The notes under the pieces are model-generated. The model saw only the letters and a program-made list of their open reading frames with translations. It ran no database searches and was not told where the DNA came from. Of a DNA stretch of 64,000 bases, positions 1 to 9,638 are shown one piece after another. Source of the DNA: Rappaport israeli (GTDB taxonomy: Bacteria; Pseudomonadota; Gammaproteobacteria; Cardiobacteriales; Cardiobacteriaceae); NCBI RefSeq assembly GCF_001888055.1, contig NZ_LXHZ01000026.1:90134-154133 (forward strand). Reading direction: 5' to 3'. The position numbers and the translations under genes are program-made. Numbering within the stretch: the stretch's first letter is position 1; every line of letters begins with the position of its first letter.

Positions 1-2
1 TG

Positions 3-104
3 GGGAAAGAGTATGAAGTTTGGTGGCATTGTTATAAGCGGATTTGTGATGTGCAAGCAGTGCTTAGACGGATTACTTCTGAACCGCCCGAACAATCGAA
101 ATGA
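3..104 (+). CDS. C-terminal end of an unidentified protein (partial)
   Basis: An open frame enters from the left edge and ends at TGA 102-104, giving 33 residues. It starts GKEYEVWWHCYK and ends SEPPEQSK. The mix of Trp, Tyr, Arg and Glu looks like real protein, and the frame stops just before the tRNA promoter. I do not recognise the family. The other two frames are less convincing: one has an early stop, and the other runs into the tRNA promoter. Confidence 0.4.
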   Translation, partial: GKEYEVWWHCYKRICDVQAVLRRITSEPPEQSK

Positions 105-108
105 TTTT

Positions 109-138
109 TTAGACGCTGCCAGTTGGTTATGCTAAAAT
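109..138 (+). promoter_or_regulatory. Probable sigma-70 promoter of tRNA-Arg
   Basis: TTAGAC at 109-114 and TAAAAT at 133-138 are separated by 18 bases and end 9 bases before the tRNA. Both boxes are imperfect, so this is a placement by position and spacing. Confidence 0.4.
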
Positions 139-147
139 CCGCGCTTA

Positions 148-224
148 CCGCCCGTAGCTCAGCTGGATAGAGCGTTGCCCTCCGGAGGCAAAGGTCAGAG
201 GTTCGAATCCTCTCGGGCGGGCCA
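148..224 (+). tRNA. tRNA-Arg (anticodon CCG)
   Basis: A 77-nt cloverleaf with an encoded CCA end. The acceptor stem CCGCCCG (148-154) pairs with CGGGCGG (214-220). The D-arm holds AGCTCAGCTGGATAGAGC. The anticodon stem TTGCC/GGCAA frames CCG at 182-184. The T-arm is AGAGG-TTCGAAT-CCTCT. CCG reads the CGG arginine codon. Confidence 0.97.
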
Positions 225-238
225 GCCGCATAAAATAC

Positions 239-267
239 ACACCGCAACCATCGCGGTGTTTTTTTAT
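239..267 (+). terminator. Rho-independent terminator after tRNA-Arg
   Basis: ACACCGC (239-245) pairs with GCGGTGT (253-259) around a 7-base loop and runs straight into a T tract. It lies 15 bases after the tRNA. Confidence 0.85.
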
Positions 268-347
268 TTAAATGAAATACATTGCACCAGTTTAAATTTA
301 TCGGCGAACCCTACTATTTCTAACCCTTAATGCACCCTAAAATCACA

Positions 348-379
348 AAGCGCTTAATCTTCGGATTAGGTGCTTTTTT
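348..379 (+). terminator. Second hairpin with UUCG loop and T tract
   Basis: A 12-bp stem (348-359 with 364-375, including G-U pairs) closes a TTCG tetraloop and is followed by six T. It points rightward, so it backs up the tRNA terminator. The rest of 268-461 holds no open frame I can support. Confidence 0.7.
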
Positions 380-461
380 ATAACTACTTGCTAAGCGCTG
401 AATTTAATAAAGTGAAAGTCAGAGAACTTAAATTAATTTCAATGGTTTTTACTTGTAATGT

Positions 462-1115
462 TTAAAATCCAAGTTGATTGAGCCATTGCGCGATGGCTTG
501 GATTTGTTCGCTGTTGACTTCGTGTGCCATGGGGTAGCTTTGCCACTGTGGTTGGTAGTTGAGTTGGATTAGGGTGTTATGCGCTTGCTGTCCTAGGCTG
601 TAGCTGACGATGGGGTCTTGTGTGCCGTGCATTTGTAGGATGGGGAGGTTGGGGTTGGTGGCGGGGGTTAAGGTTTCGGGCATTAGAAGGTAGCAAGATA
701 GGGCGAGTATGCCAGCGCATGGGGTGCGTAAACCTGTGTGTAGTGCCATGGCGCCTCCTTGTGAGAATCCTGCAAGGAGGATGTTTTTTGCAGGGATGCC
801 GTTTTCTTGTTCTTCTTCTATGAGTTTTAGGAGTTGTTGATGGCTTGTGTGGATGCTTTGTGGGTCGCTGCTTCTGGCGTTGATGTTAAGTTGGGTGATG
901 TCGTACCAAGCGCGCATTGGGTAGCCGTTGTTTATGGTGATGGGGCGTATGGGGGCATGGGGGGAGGAGGACGCGCGTACGGGGGCTGTAAATTCAGATG
1001 GGGGAATGATGGGGGCGAAGTCGTGTCCGTCTGCGCCTAGGCCGTGTAGCCAGAGGATGCTGTGGGTGGCGCTATTTTTGGCTGGGTGTGTGATTCGTTC
1101 TAGGGTCTGTGTCAT
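462..1115 (-). CDS. Carboxylesterase/phospholipase (alpha/beta hydrolase)
   Basis: A 217-residue cytosolic serine hydrolase of the phospholipase/carboxylesterase family (Abhydrolase_2), which cleaves short esters. Visible marks are the oxyanion segment LWLHGLGADG near residue 22, the nucleophile elbow GFSQGG near 116, the acid in HGTQDPIV near 164 and the catalytic His in PMAHEV near 197. The length is normal for the family. The physiological substrate is unknown. The gene is divergent from lptM-lysA, with 45 bases between the starts. Its protein is rich in Thr, His, Gln, Asn and Pro, as expected for a gene on the C/A-rich strand of this window. Confidence 0.9.
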   Translation of the reverse strand: MTQTLERITHPAKNSATHSILWLHGLGADGHDFAPIIPPSEFTAPVRASSSPHAPIRPITINNGYPMRAWYDITQLNINARSSDPQSIHTSHQQLLKLIEEEQENGIPAKNILLAGFSQGGAMALHTGLRTPCAGILALSCYLLMPETLTPATNPNLPILQMHGTQDPIVSYSLGQQAHNTLIQLNYQPQWQSYPMAHEVNSEQIQAIAQWLNQLGF

Positions 1116-1160
1116 AATGGCTCGCTTTTTTTAATATGATTTTTGGGTAGATTAACGGAT

Positions 1161-1292
1161 ATGCGGTATGGTTTTCTAGTGTTAATGTTGTTTTTGTCGG
1201 CGTGTGGTCAGAAGGGGGCGCTGTATTTAGAGGGGGATGAGGCGTTGGGGATGGGGTCTGATGTGGGTTTTCAAGGAGGGTTAGATGAGTGA
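1161..1292 (+). CDS. lptM: LptM-like small lipoprotein (YifL/LppL)
   Basis: A 43-residue lipoprotein. A short hydrophobic signal ends in the lipobox LSAC, followed directly by GQKGALYL, the hallmark of the LptM/YifL family, which assists assembly of the LptD LPS translocon at the outer membrane. The position immediately upstream of lysA is the conserved one in pseudomonads and other gammaproteobacteria. The gene is too short for most ORF callers. It overlaps lysA within ATGAGTGA. Translational coupling with lysA is likely. The tail after residue 25 is Gly/Asp-rich and not conserved as far as I know. Confidence 0.88.
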   Translation: MRYGFLVLMLFLSACGQKGALYLEGDEALGMGSDVGFQGGLDE

Positions 1293-2577
1293 TTATAAAT
1301 TAAATGAATCATTGATGGCGGTGGATTGTGATGTGTGGGCGGTGGTTGATTATGAGCAGGGACAATATTTTATGGAGGGGGTGGCGCTAGAGGGGCTTGT
1401 GGAACAATGGGGGAGTCCGTTATATGTTTATAGTGCAAGTTATATTAAGGCGCAGGTGGCGCGCTATAGGGCAGCGGCGCAAGGAGGGGAGGTGTCGGTG
1501 CATTATGCGGTTAAGGCAAATGCTAATTTAAGTTTGTTGCGCTTGTTGGCGGAGCTTGAGGTGGGGTTTGATGTGGTGTCTGTGGGGGAGATTGAGCGGG
1601 TGATGCTGTGCGGTGGGCGCGCAGATAAGATTATTTTTCTGGTGTGGGGAAGTCTGAGGCGGAGATTATGCGCGCGCTGGAGGTGGGGATTGGGTGTTTT
1701 AATGTGGAATCGGCGTTTGAATTGCAGCAGATTATGCAGGTGGCTACGCGGATGAAGACGGTTGCGCCAATTGCTTTAAGGGTTAATCCTAATGTGGATG
1801 CGAAAACGCATCCCTATATTTCAACAGGGTTGAAGGAGAATAAATTTGGTGTGCCGTTGGAGGATGTGGTGGGGTTGTATGAGTTGGCGCGTGATTGTGA
1901 GTTTGTGCAGATTAAGGGGGTGGGGTGTCATATTGGGTCGCAAATTACGACGCTTGAGCCTTTTTTGCAGGCGTTAGATGGTGTGCTTGAGTTGTGTGCG
2001 CAGTTGCAGGCGCTGGGTATTGCCATTGAGCATGTGGATATGGGGGGCGGTTTGGGGGGTTTGTGTGACTGGGCAGGCTGTGCCAAGTGTGGAGGCGTTG
2101 GTATCTGAGTTGTTAGCGCGTTTACAAGGGACTGGGTTTGGGTTGCAGTTGCAGCCTGGGCGGTCGTTGGTGGGAAATGCTGGGGTGTTGTTAACGCAGG
2201 TGCTTGGGGTAAAGGATGCAGGTGAGCGTCGTTTTGTGGTGGTGGATGCAGGGATGAATGATTATATTCGTCCAGCGTTGTATCAGGCCTATCCGCAGGT
2301 GAAAAATCTTTCTAGACGGCAAGAGGAAGGGGCGTTGGTGGATGTGGTTGGGCCTGTGTGTGAGAGTGCGGATGTATTTATAAAAGATTGTAAGTTGGAA
2401 GTTGTGGCTGGCGATAGGCTGATGTTTAGTGGGGTGGGGGCGTATGGTATGGCGATGGCGGGGCAATATAATTCGCGCTTGCGCCCTGCGGAGGTGTTGG
2501 TTGAAGATGGGCAGGCGCGCGTAATTCGTAGACGAGATAGGCTGGAGGATTTGTGGGCGGCGGAGATTGATGTATGA
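1285..2577 (+). CDS. lysA: Diaminopimelate decarboxylase, frame broken twice
   Basis: The PLP enzyme that makes lysine from meso-diaminopimelate, the last step of lysine synthesis. It starts [10 protein letters not shown]. The PLP lysine sits in HYAVKANAN (about residue 77), and GCHIGSQ and DMGGGLG are family motifs. The frame shifts at the T5 run 1634-1638 (one T short, to restore [13 protein letters not shown]) and at the G6 run 2054-2059 (one G too many). Corrected length is about 430 residues, close to the usual 415. It overlaps lptM upstream and leuC downstream (ATGA), so the three are probably one transcript. Because both breaks are homopolymer indels I treat the gene as intact with sequence errors. 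Confidence 0.9.
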
Positions 2578-3973
2578 GACCCTTGACTTTATACGAGAAA
2601 ATTTGGAATGCGCATGTGGTGGGGGAGTTGATGGGCAGTCGTTGCTGTATATTGATCGGCATTTTATTCATGAGGTCACTTCACCGCAGCCTTTTGAGAG
2701 TTTGCGCGCTAACGGGCGAAAGGTGTGGCGTGCTGCGTCGATGCAGGCGGTGGCTGACCACAATGTGCCAACGCTTGAACGTGAGAAGGGGATTGTTGAT
2801 CCTGTGGCGAGAGTTCAGGTGGAAGCGCTGGAGAAAAATTGCCAGCAATTTGGGGTGTCGTTGTTTGCGATGGATGATGTGCGTCAGGGCATTGTGCATG
2901 TGGTGGGCCCTGAGCAGGGGTTAACGCTTCCTGGTATGACGATTGTATGTGGGGATTCACATACTTCAACGCATGGCGCTTTGGCGGCGCTGGCGTTTGG
3001 CATTGGGACGTCTGAGGTGGAGCATGTGATGGCAACACAGACGCTGATGCAACATAAAACAAAAACGATGCGTATTACAGTAGAGGGGGAGCTCGCTGAG
3101 GGGGTGTGCGGTAAGGATGTGATGTTGTTTATTATTGGCAAAATTGGTGCTGATGGTGGGATTGGTTATACGCTGGAATTTGCAGGCTCGACAATTGAGG
3201 CGTTGTCGATGGAGGAGCGGATGTCGGTTTGTAATATGTCGATTGAAGCAGGGGCGCGCGCAGGTTTGATTGCGGTGGATAAAAAGACGCTGGATTATGT
3301 GCAGGGGCGCAAATTTGCACCTAAAGGAGAGATGTGGGAGAAAGCGCTTGCTTATTGGCAGACGCTAAAAAGTGATGAGGGAGCGGTGTTTGATCGTGAG
3401 GTTAAAATTGATGCGAAAGAAATTTTGCCTCAGGTGAGTTGGGGAACTTCGCCTGAGATGGTGTGCAATATTGATGGCAGGATTCCGCATTTAGAAGAAT
3501 ATGCGCGTGAAGGCGCGCGCGAAACGGTGAAAAAAGCGTTGCAATATATGGGGTTGTCGTCTGGGCAAAGGATTCGAGATATTGCAATTGACGCTGTGTT
3601 TATTGGTTCATGTACCAACGCGCGGATTGAAGATTTGCGCGCTGCCGCGGCAATATTAAAAGGAAAGAAAATCGCGCAACGCATTGAAATGGCATTGGTT
3701 GTACCAGGGTCTGGGTTGGTCAAACAGCAGGCAGAATTAGAGGGGTTAGATCAGATATTTATTGAGGCGGGATTTGAATGGCGTGAGCCTGGGTGTTCGA
3801 TGTGTTTGGCGATGAATGCCGACCGTTTACCTGCAGGAAAGCGGTGCGCATCGACCTCTAATCGTAATTTTGAAGGACGACAAGGACAAGGTGGGCGAAC
3901 GCATTTGGTGAGTCCTGCGATGGCGGCGGCAGCGGCAGTTGCTGGACGTTTTGTGCATTTTTCGGAGGTGTAG
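2574..3973 (+). CDS. leuC: 3-isopropylmalate dehydratase large subunit, one frameshift
   Basis: The large subunit of isopropylmalate isomerase (aconitase family, 4Fe-4S), second step of leucine synthesis, acting with LeuD. The family N-terminus [13 protein letters not shown] is read from ATG 2574. The rest ([16 protein letters not shown] onward) is in another frame, so one base is missing near the G5 run 2621-2625. Cluster cysteines are seen in [11 protein letters not shown] and GCSMCLAMN, and [12 protein letters not shown] is a substrate-site signature. The corrected length of about 466 matches the family. It abuts leuD with no gap. A start at 2567 would give an unrelated N-terminus and is rejected. 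Confidence 0.95.
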
Positions 3974-4591
3974 ATGAAGGTTTTCACACGTGAATCTGGG
4001 GTAGCAGCACCATTGGCGCGCGACCATATTGATACCGATGCCATTATTGCTAAACAGCATTTAAAAGTGATTACAAAATCTGGGCTGGGGCGGTATTTGT
4101 TTTCTGACTGGCGTTATTTAGAAGACGAAACGCCTAATGCGGAATTTGTATTAAATCAACCTTGTTACCAACAAGCTAAGTTTTTAATTTCAGGAGAAAA
4201 TTTTGGCTGCGGTTCGTCGCGTGAACATGCGGTATGGGCGTTGGATGATTTTGGTATTCGCGCTGTTATTGCAAAATCTTTTGGCGATATTTTCTATAAC
4301 AATTGCTTTAAAAATGGGGTGTTGCCCGTTCAATTACCTGTGGCAGCGGTGGATGAATTATTAGCGCGCGCGAGCAAAGAGCCTTTGATGTTAACTATTG
4401 ATTTGCAGGCGCAAACGATTGACAGTAAAGAGCAGGTCTGGACGTTTTTAATCGATAAGGCGCTGAAAAAAATATTGCTTGAAGGATTAGATGCCATTGG
4501 ACAAACATTACAGCATCAGCAGGCAATTCAAGCATTTGAGAGAGTATATGCACAAAAATTCCCATGGCTTTTTAAAGGAGAGAAACTGTGA
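3974..4591 (+). CDS. leuD: 3-isopropylmalate dehydratase small subunit
   Basis: A 205-residue swivel subunit that completes the LeuC active site. It begins [20 protein letters not shown], and [17 protein letters not shown] near residue 75 is the family signature. The start follows the leuC stop with no spacer and the end overlaps leuB by 4 bases, so the subunits are translationally coupled. The frame is intact, and the strand bias is weaker than in leuC. Confidence 0.97.
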   Translation: MKVFTRESGVAAPLARDHIDTDAIIAKQHLKVITKSGLGRYLFSDWRYLEDETPNAEFVLNQPCYQQAKFLISGENFGCGSSREHAVWALDDFGIRAVIAKSFGDIFYNNCFKNGVLPVQLPVAAVDELLARASKEPLMLTIDLQAQTIDSKEQVWTFLIDKALKKILLEGLDAIGQTLQHQQAIQAFERVYAQKFPWLFKGEKL

Positions 4592-5670
4592 AACAGGTTT
4601 TATTATTGGCAGGAGATGGGATTGGTCCTGAAATTATGGCGCAGGCGAAAAAGGTGTTAGCGCTACTGCGTGCCCACGGTTTGGCGCTTAATGTGCTGGA
4701 AGGCAATATTGGAGGAGCTGGGGTAGATTCTGAAGGTGTGCCTTATCCAGAGAGTACGCGCGCCTTGGTAGCGCAAGCCGATGCGGTGTTATTAGCATGC
4801 GTGGGCGGTAAAAAATGGGATAACTTACCACGTGATTTGCGCCCTGAGCAGGGGCTTTTGGCGATTCGTGCGGATTTGGGTGTGTTTGCGAATTTGCGCC
4901 CTGTTAAAGCCATATCAGCACTTTCTGAACAATCTTCTTTGAAAAAGGAATTAATCGAAGGACTGGATTTGTTGATTGTGCGCGAGTTAACAGGAGATAT
5001 TTATTTTGGACAACCGCGTGGCATTGAAATGCAAGAAGGTGAGCGCATAGGCTTTAACACGATGCGCTATAGCGAGACAGAAATTAGGCGCATTGCCAAG
5101 GTGGCGTTTGAAGCGGCAAGAGCGCGTAATAAAAGCGTGTGTTCGATTGATAAAATGAATGTGCTGGAATGTTCGCAACTTTGGCGAGAGGTTGTGCAAG
5201 CGGTGAGCGCGGATTATCCAGATGTTAGGCTAACACATATGCTGGTAGATAATGCCGCTATGCAGTTGATTAGACAGCCTAAAGCCTTTGATGTGTTATT
5301 AACAGGTAATTTATTTGGCGATATTCTTTCAGATGAAGCCTCTATGCTCACTGGCTCTATTGGACTGTTGCCCTCAGCATCTGTGCGCGAAGATGGCGTG
5401 GGATTATATGAACCCATTCATGGCTCAGCACCAGATATTGCAGGACAAAATAAAGCCAATCCATTAGCGATGATTTTATCTGTTGGCATGATGTTGCGCT
5501 ATAGCTTAGAACAACCCCTGCTTTGTGAAAAAATAGAACAAGCAGTTGAAGCGGTTATTAATCAAGGATTGAGAACTGCCGATATTGCCCAAAAAGGGCA
5601 AGAAATCGCTACAACCGATGAAATGGGTGAAGCGGTTTGCGCGCAGTTACAGCAATTGTTGGCACTATGA
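4588..5670 (+). CDS. leuB: 3-isopropylmalate dehydrogenase
   Basis: A 360-residue NAD-dependent beta-decarboxylating dehydrogenase, third step of leucine synthesis. GDGIGPEI is at the N-terminus, [10 protein letters not shown] and [12 protein letters not shown] mark the cofactor and Mg/substrate sites, and [12 protein letters not shown] carries the metal-binding aspartates. It overlaps leuD by ATGA. leuA is not in this part of the window, so leucine synthesis is split between loci. The frame is intact. Confidence 0.97.
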   Translation: MKQVLLLAGDGIGPEIMAQAKKVLALLRAHGLALNVLEGNIGGAGVDSEGVPYPESTRALVAQADAVLLACVGGKKWDNLPRDLRPEQGLLAIRADLGVFANLRPVKAISALSEQSSLKKELIEGLDLLIVRELTGDIYFGQPRGIEMQEGERIGFNTMRYSETEIRRIAKVAFEAARARNKSVCSIDKMNVLECSQLWREVVQAVSADYPDVRLTHMLVDNAAMQLIRQPKAFDVLLTGNLFGDILSDEASMLTGSIGLLPSASVREDGVGLYEPIHGSAPDIAGQNKANPLAMILSVGMMLRYSLEQPLLCEKIEQAVEAVINQGLRTADIAQKGQEIATTDEMGEAVCAQLQQLLAL

Positions 5671-5680
5671 TTTTTGTTAT

Positions 5681-5708
5681 TTGCAGATAGTTCATGTACT
5701 GCTATAAT
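5681..5708 (+). promoter_or_regulatory. Sigma-70 promoter of fimV
   Basis: TTGCAG (5681-5686), a 16-base spacer and a perfect TATAAT (5703-5708) sit between the leuB stop and fimV. It suggests fimV starts its own transcript. Confidence 0.6.
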
Positions 5709-5767
5709 CGCAACCAATTAACCCCTGCACGCTAGGTAGTGTGGGTATTATTTTACAAGGAGTTATC

Positions 5768-8341
5768 ATGAATGGTCGTCACTTTCCTGCACGTTTAAAA
5801 TTAAGAAATGCCATTATCACAGCATTAGGCGTTGGATTTTCTTCTCTTGCTATGGCAATTGGCTTAGGACCTATTGAGGTCAATTCTTATATTGGACAAC
5901 CATTAGATGCTTCTATTAAAGTCAATGGATTGTCAGCTAGTGCAGCAGAAAGAAGTTCAGTCTCTCTTGCCTCAATTGCAGATTATCAGGCTAGAGGCAT
6001 TGAAAAATTACCCACGCATGACCAATTAAAATTCACGCTTGTGCCTAGCGGTAACAGTTATGTTATTAATGTTGAGTCTAAAGCAGGAATACGTGAGCCA
6101 TTTATCAATTTCTTACTGACCATGAACGGTGAAGGCGGGACAATCACCCGTGAATATGCCGTATTTTTAAATCCTAATCCTGCGGTTATATCAGGAGTTG
6201 CGCCTAATGAAACACAGGCAGCACCTACTGCCACTGTAACCACCACTACAGCTACTGATAATGCTAATGTAGGCGGTTGGGGTAATGTTGCTTTATCTGA
6301 AGCACAACCTGTTGCATTAACACCACAAAAAAATCAAACAGCACAACCTGTTGCATTAACACCACAAAAAATCAAACAGCACAACCAAACCAAACACAGG
6401 GCGAGGCGCAACTGCAAGCCACTGCGGGTGTTTATACTGGAAGTACTTACGGGCCTGTTAAAGCAGGAGAAACGCTCTACTCTATTGCAAAATTAACGCG
6501 TCCTTCTGAAAGTGTATCAGTCAATAAAATGATGAACGCCATCTATAAAGCGAACAGAAGAGCGTTTGCTTCGCGTAATTTGAATAGCTTAATGGCAGGC
6601 TATACGTTGACTATCCCAGATTTGCAGGCTGTTAATAGCACTACAAAATCTCAAAGTAAAAAAAACACTAATAAGCAAAAAGAGCTCATTGAGCAATCAG
6701 TTGTTGAGAAACCCGAAAATCTTGAGGCGTACAACGAAGGATTAAACCAAAGCGCTGAGTCAATAGATAAAATAAGACAAGAGGTTGAGCCAACAGTTAC
6801 TGATGCTGAAATGGTAGAAGTGGTTGCTGAAAATGTTGATGCATTATTTGCTGATGAGATGCCAGAAGATATTGCAACCGATACAATGGCGGCAACGGCA
6901 GAAATTGCGCATTCTAATCAAACTCAATTAAATCAAGTGGATGAAGAACAAGAGGTTTTTCCTGTTGATGGCGCTGATGAAATGCCAGAAGAGCAAGATG
7001 GCGTCGCAGATGAGATTTTAGAAGGCGCATTGCTATTAGATTCTCCTGAAAGCTTTGAGCAACCCTCTGATGCGAATGCGGACTTAGGAAATGAAAACAA
7101 TCTCTCAGAAGATATAACACCCGCTGAAGAGGTTCAAAATGAAGAACCAGTTCAATCAAATGAAGAACCAGTTCAATCAAATGAAGAGTCAGTTCAACCA
7201 TTGGAGAATACAGAATCTGTCGCACCATTAGAGGAGAGCGCACAGCAAGAAGCGCCTGTTGTTAGTCCTGATGTAACGGCGCAAACTGAAGCTTTGAATG
7301 CACAATTGGATGAATTGGATGAGCCTCTCTTGCCTTTATGGATGTTGGCATTAGGTGGGGCATTTTTACTGCTTTTAGTTTTGTTGCTTTTATAAAATAT
7401 TGCGTGGGGAAAAAGCTCAAACAGAAGAAGAAATGAGCGAAGAAGAGATTCAGGCAATGTTGGCGACAATGGAAGAAGAAGGTCAGTTTGCTAATACTTT
7501 GAATTTCAATAAGTTAACGGAAAGTCCAGACGGTGAAGAGTTTGATGATATTTCCGCGCAAATGCAAGATCAAGATATTTTCCAAGATGATTTTCAAGAA
7601 GAAATGTTTGTAAACACGCCAGTGGCTGCAACAGATAGTGAAACAGTTGATGAAAGGCATGAAACGGTTGAAGAAGTGGATGATTTTTCAACGCTAGATT
7701 TTGATTTGAGCGATATGCAAACAGAAGAGGCGCAATCAGATATCGCCGAATCGGAAGATTTATTTATAGATGATTTTTCTACTGACATGGATGAACCTTC
7801 TTTTGCAAAAGGAAATAAATTATTTGCCGACGATACAAAAGAGAGCGCTTTTAAAGAAGAAAATGCGTTGTTTGCCGATGAATTTATTTTTGACCATTCT
7901 GATGGAAATGAGGCTGTTAATATCGAGGATGAGGCTTTATCATTTGAAACGTCTTCTAGTGCAGACGATATGAGCTCTCCTTTTGAGGACAATTCAATTG
8001 GCTTTGATTTTGACTTTGAAGTGGAAGATGAAACGACGAGTTTTGACTCTTCTGCTTTGTCGTCATCTTCTGAATTTATGCAAGATGATGATTTAAAGCT
8101 CGACACTCAAGAGGATTATGCCTTTATTGATTCTGAAGAAAGTAGCAATAATGCTCCGATAGGAAATGAGGTTCAGTCTTCTGAAAATATGGAGATTAAT
8201 CTTGATTTGGCGCGCTCGTTCATTGTTACAGGAAATGGTGAGCGTGCATATGATTGGTTGCAAGAGGTTATTGAGTCAGGCAATGAGGCTCAAAAAGCAC
8301 AGGCTCGTGAACTATTAGCGCAGATTAAACCAAAATCTTAA
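5768..8341 (+). CDS. fimV: FimV-like peptidoglycan-binding polar protein, two frameshifts
   Basis: An inner-membrane protein of about 857 residues that, in pseudomonads, organises the cell pole and type IV pili. ATG 5768 has a good AAGGAG. Order of parts: signal sequence to about residue 32 (SSLAMAIG), the FimV N-terminal domain (GPIEVNSYIGQPLDASI), a 13-residue tandem repeat, a LysM domain (VKAGETLYSIAKL, then LAGYTLTIP-like MAGYTLTIP), an acidic Glu-rich stretch with NEEPVQS repeats, a membrane helix (LPLWMLALGGAFLLLLV), a long acidic cytoplasmic region, and a C-terminal FimV motif (LDLARSFIVTGNGERA). The frame breaks at the A6 run 6366-6371 and at T4 7388-7391. truA follows, as in relatives. 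Confidence 0.88.
6301..6386 (+). repeat. 39-bp tandem repeat inside fimV
   Basis: Two adjacent copies (6301-6339 and 6340-6377) and the start of a third encode AQPVALTPQKNQT. The first copy has seven A at 6327-6333. The second has six at 6366-6371, and that missing A is what breaks the reading frame. Confidence 0.9.
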
Positions 8342-8389
8342 GCGGATAGTTAAGATTATTTCTTTGTTTTTATTTTAAATTTTATTCTA

Positions 8390-9187
8390 ATGATGAGATA
8401 TGTCGCTGGTATTGAATACGATGGCAGCGCTTATTCGGGCTGGCAGCGCCAGCCCTTTTTGCTTTCTACTATCCAAACGCAAGTTGAGCAGGCGCTTTCG
8501 CAAGTAGCCAATCATGAAGTGGAGGTTGTTTGTGCAGGGCGCACGGATGCAGGTGTGCATGCGTTAGAGCAGGTCATTCATTTTGATACAAATGCCAATC
8601 GCACATCTTACGCTTGGCTTGCGGGAACAAATCGATATTTGCCCCCCGATATTCGCTTGCAGTGGGTGCAGTCTGTAGCACAAAATTTTGATGCAAGACG
8701 CAGCGCGCAATGGCGAGAATATTGTTATTGTATTGCCCATGGTGGGCAGCCGAGCGCTTTATGGCGTAAGCGTCGCTATTGGCATCGCTATTCTTTGAAT
8801 GCACAAAAAATGCATGAAGCGGCGCAAGTTTTATGTGGAGAGCATGATTTTAGTGCCTTTCGTGCTGCCGATTGTCAGTCTATAACGCCATGGCGTTTTA
8901 TAGAGTCAATTACAGTGCGCGCGTTGAATGCGCATTTATTAGTCGTTGAGATTCGCGGAAATGCTTTTTTACATCATATGGTGCGTAATATTGTCGGGAC
9001 TTTATTGGCGGTGGGGGATGAGCGTGAGCCTGTGCAATGGGTGGCGCAGGTGTTAGCCAGTCGTTCGCGTGCACAGGCAGGCGTTACAGCACCAGCGCAT
9101 GGTCTTTATTTTAAAAAAGTGGGGTATGGCGCAGAGTTTAACTTGCCTTTGTATCGGTCGGCATTGGTGGATTGGTTAGGGGGGTGA
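8390..9187 (+). CDS. truA: tRNA pseudouridine(38-40) synthase
   Basis: A 265-residue enzyme that makes pseudouridine at positions 38-40 of the tRNA anticodon arm. EYDGSAYSGWQRQ is at the N-terminus, and the catalytic aspartate lies in AGRTDAGVHALEQV near residue 52. LVVEIRGNAFLHHMVRNIVG is the C-terminal family motif. The ATG at 8390 (MMRYVAG) matches the family start. It lies 48 bases after fimV. Confidence 0.97.
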   Translation: MMRYVAGIEYDGSAYSGWQRQPFLLSTIQTQVEQALSQVANHEVEVVCAGRTDAGVHALEQVIHFDTNANRTSYAWLAGTNRYLPPDIRLQWVQSVAQNFDARRSAQWREYCYCIAHGGQPSALWRKRRYWHRYSLNAQKMHEAAQVLCGEHDFSAFRAADCQSITPWRFIESITVRALNAHLLVVEIRGNAFLHHMVRNIVGTLLAVGDEREPVQWVAQVLASRSRAQAGVTAPAHGLYFKKVGYGAEFNLPLYRSALVDWLGG

Positions 9188-9362
9188 AAATTGTCAGCAT
9201 TTCTTGGATGGTGTTTGTTGCGAGATTAGGGGATGTTGTTTAAAAACTAATACGCGCTAAGCGCACGATTGAGCGTTTAGATTTATAAGTTTTTGCACTC
9301 TAAAAGCTTATTGCAATAGGCGCGCTTTATAATAAATCTTTGCTAGAGCGCACTTTGACTAA
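9188..9362. other. Intergenic stretch after truA
   Basis: About 175 bases without a supportable gene. It holds the small palindromic segment CGCGCTAAGCGC and a TATAAT-like box near 9330 without a good -35 partner. Confidence 0.4.
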
Positions 9363-9595
9363 ATGACTACCGTCTATAGGATTGGTTTTTATGTCTTGTT
9401 TGCACAGAGCATCAGCATGAGCGTTTGTGCTGGATGATTGAAGATATGCGGTTTGCTGGTGGGAGTGGATTTGCGAGTTTGTCTAAGCATGCGGTGGGTT
9501 TTGAAAGATATTTTAAACATGCTGGGCGGGTGGGAATGTATTTTACATTTGCTTTTATAGTTGGGGCGCTTGTACAAGGGGCGCTTTTACGCTAG
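9363..9595 (+). CDS. Possible small membrane protein, one frameshift
   Basis: A frame ending at TAG 9593-9595 reads EHQHERLCWMIEDMRFAGG and then a hydrophobic helix (MYFTFAFIVGALVQGALL) close to the C-terminus. An ATG at 9363 reads MTTVYRIGFYVLFAQ and would join it if one G is missing at about 9407, giving roughly 77 residues with two hydrophobic segments. The composition looks protein-like, but I recognise no family. It may be a remnant or a real small membrane protein. It sits between truA and hisG. Confidence 0.35.
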
Positions 9596-9638
9596 TTTAT
9601 TTTGCTTTTGCGCAAATTAGTATTGGGAGAATGCGTTG

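Noticed and set aside
32-247. 71-residue frame on the minus strand over tRNA-Arg
   Set aside because: It is the antisense of a tRNA, a well-known source of false frames (the ERIRTSD-type sequence).
2567-2640. N-terminus of LeuC read from 2567 ([14 protein letters not shown])
   Set aside because: Unlike any LeuC; the frame starting at 2574 gives the family sequence [13 protein letters not shown].
7594-8106. 170-residue serine-rich frame antisense to fimV
   Set aside because: It arises from the repeated Glu/Asp codons of the acidic FimV region read backwards.
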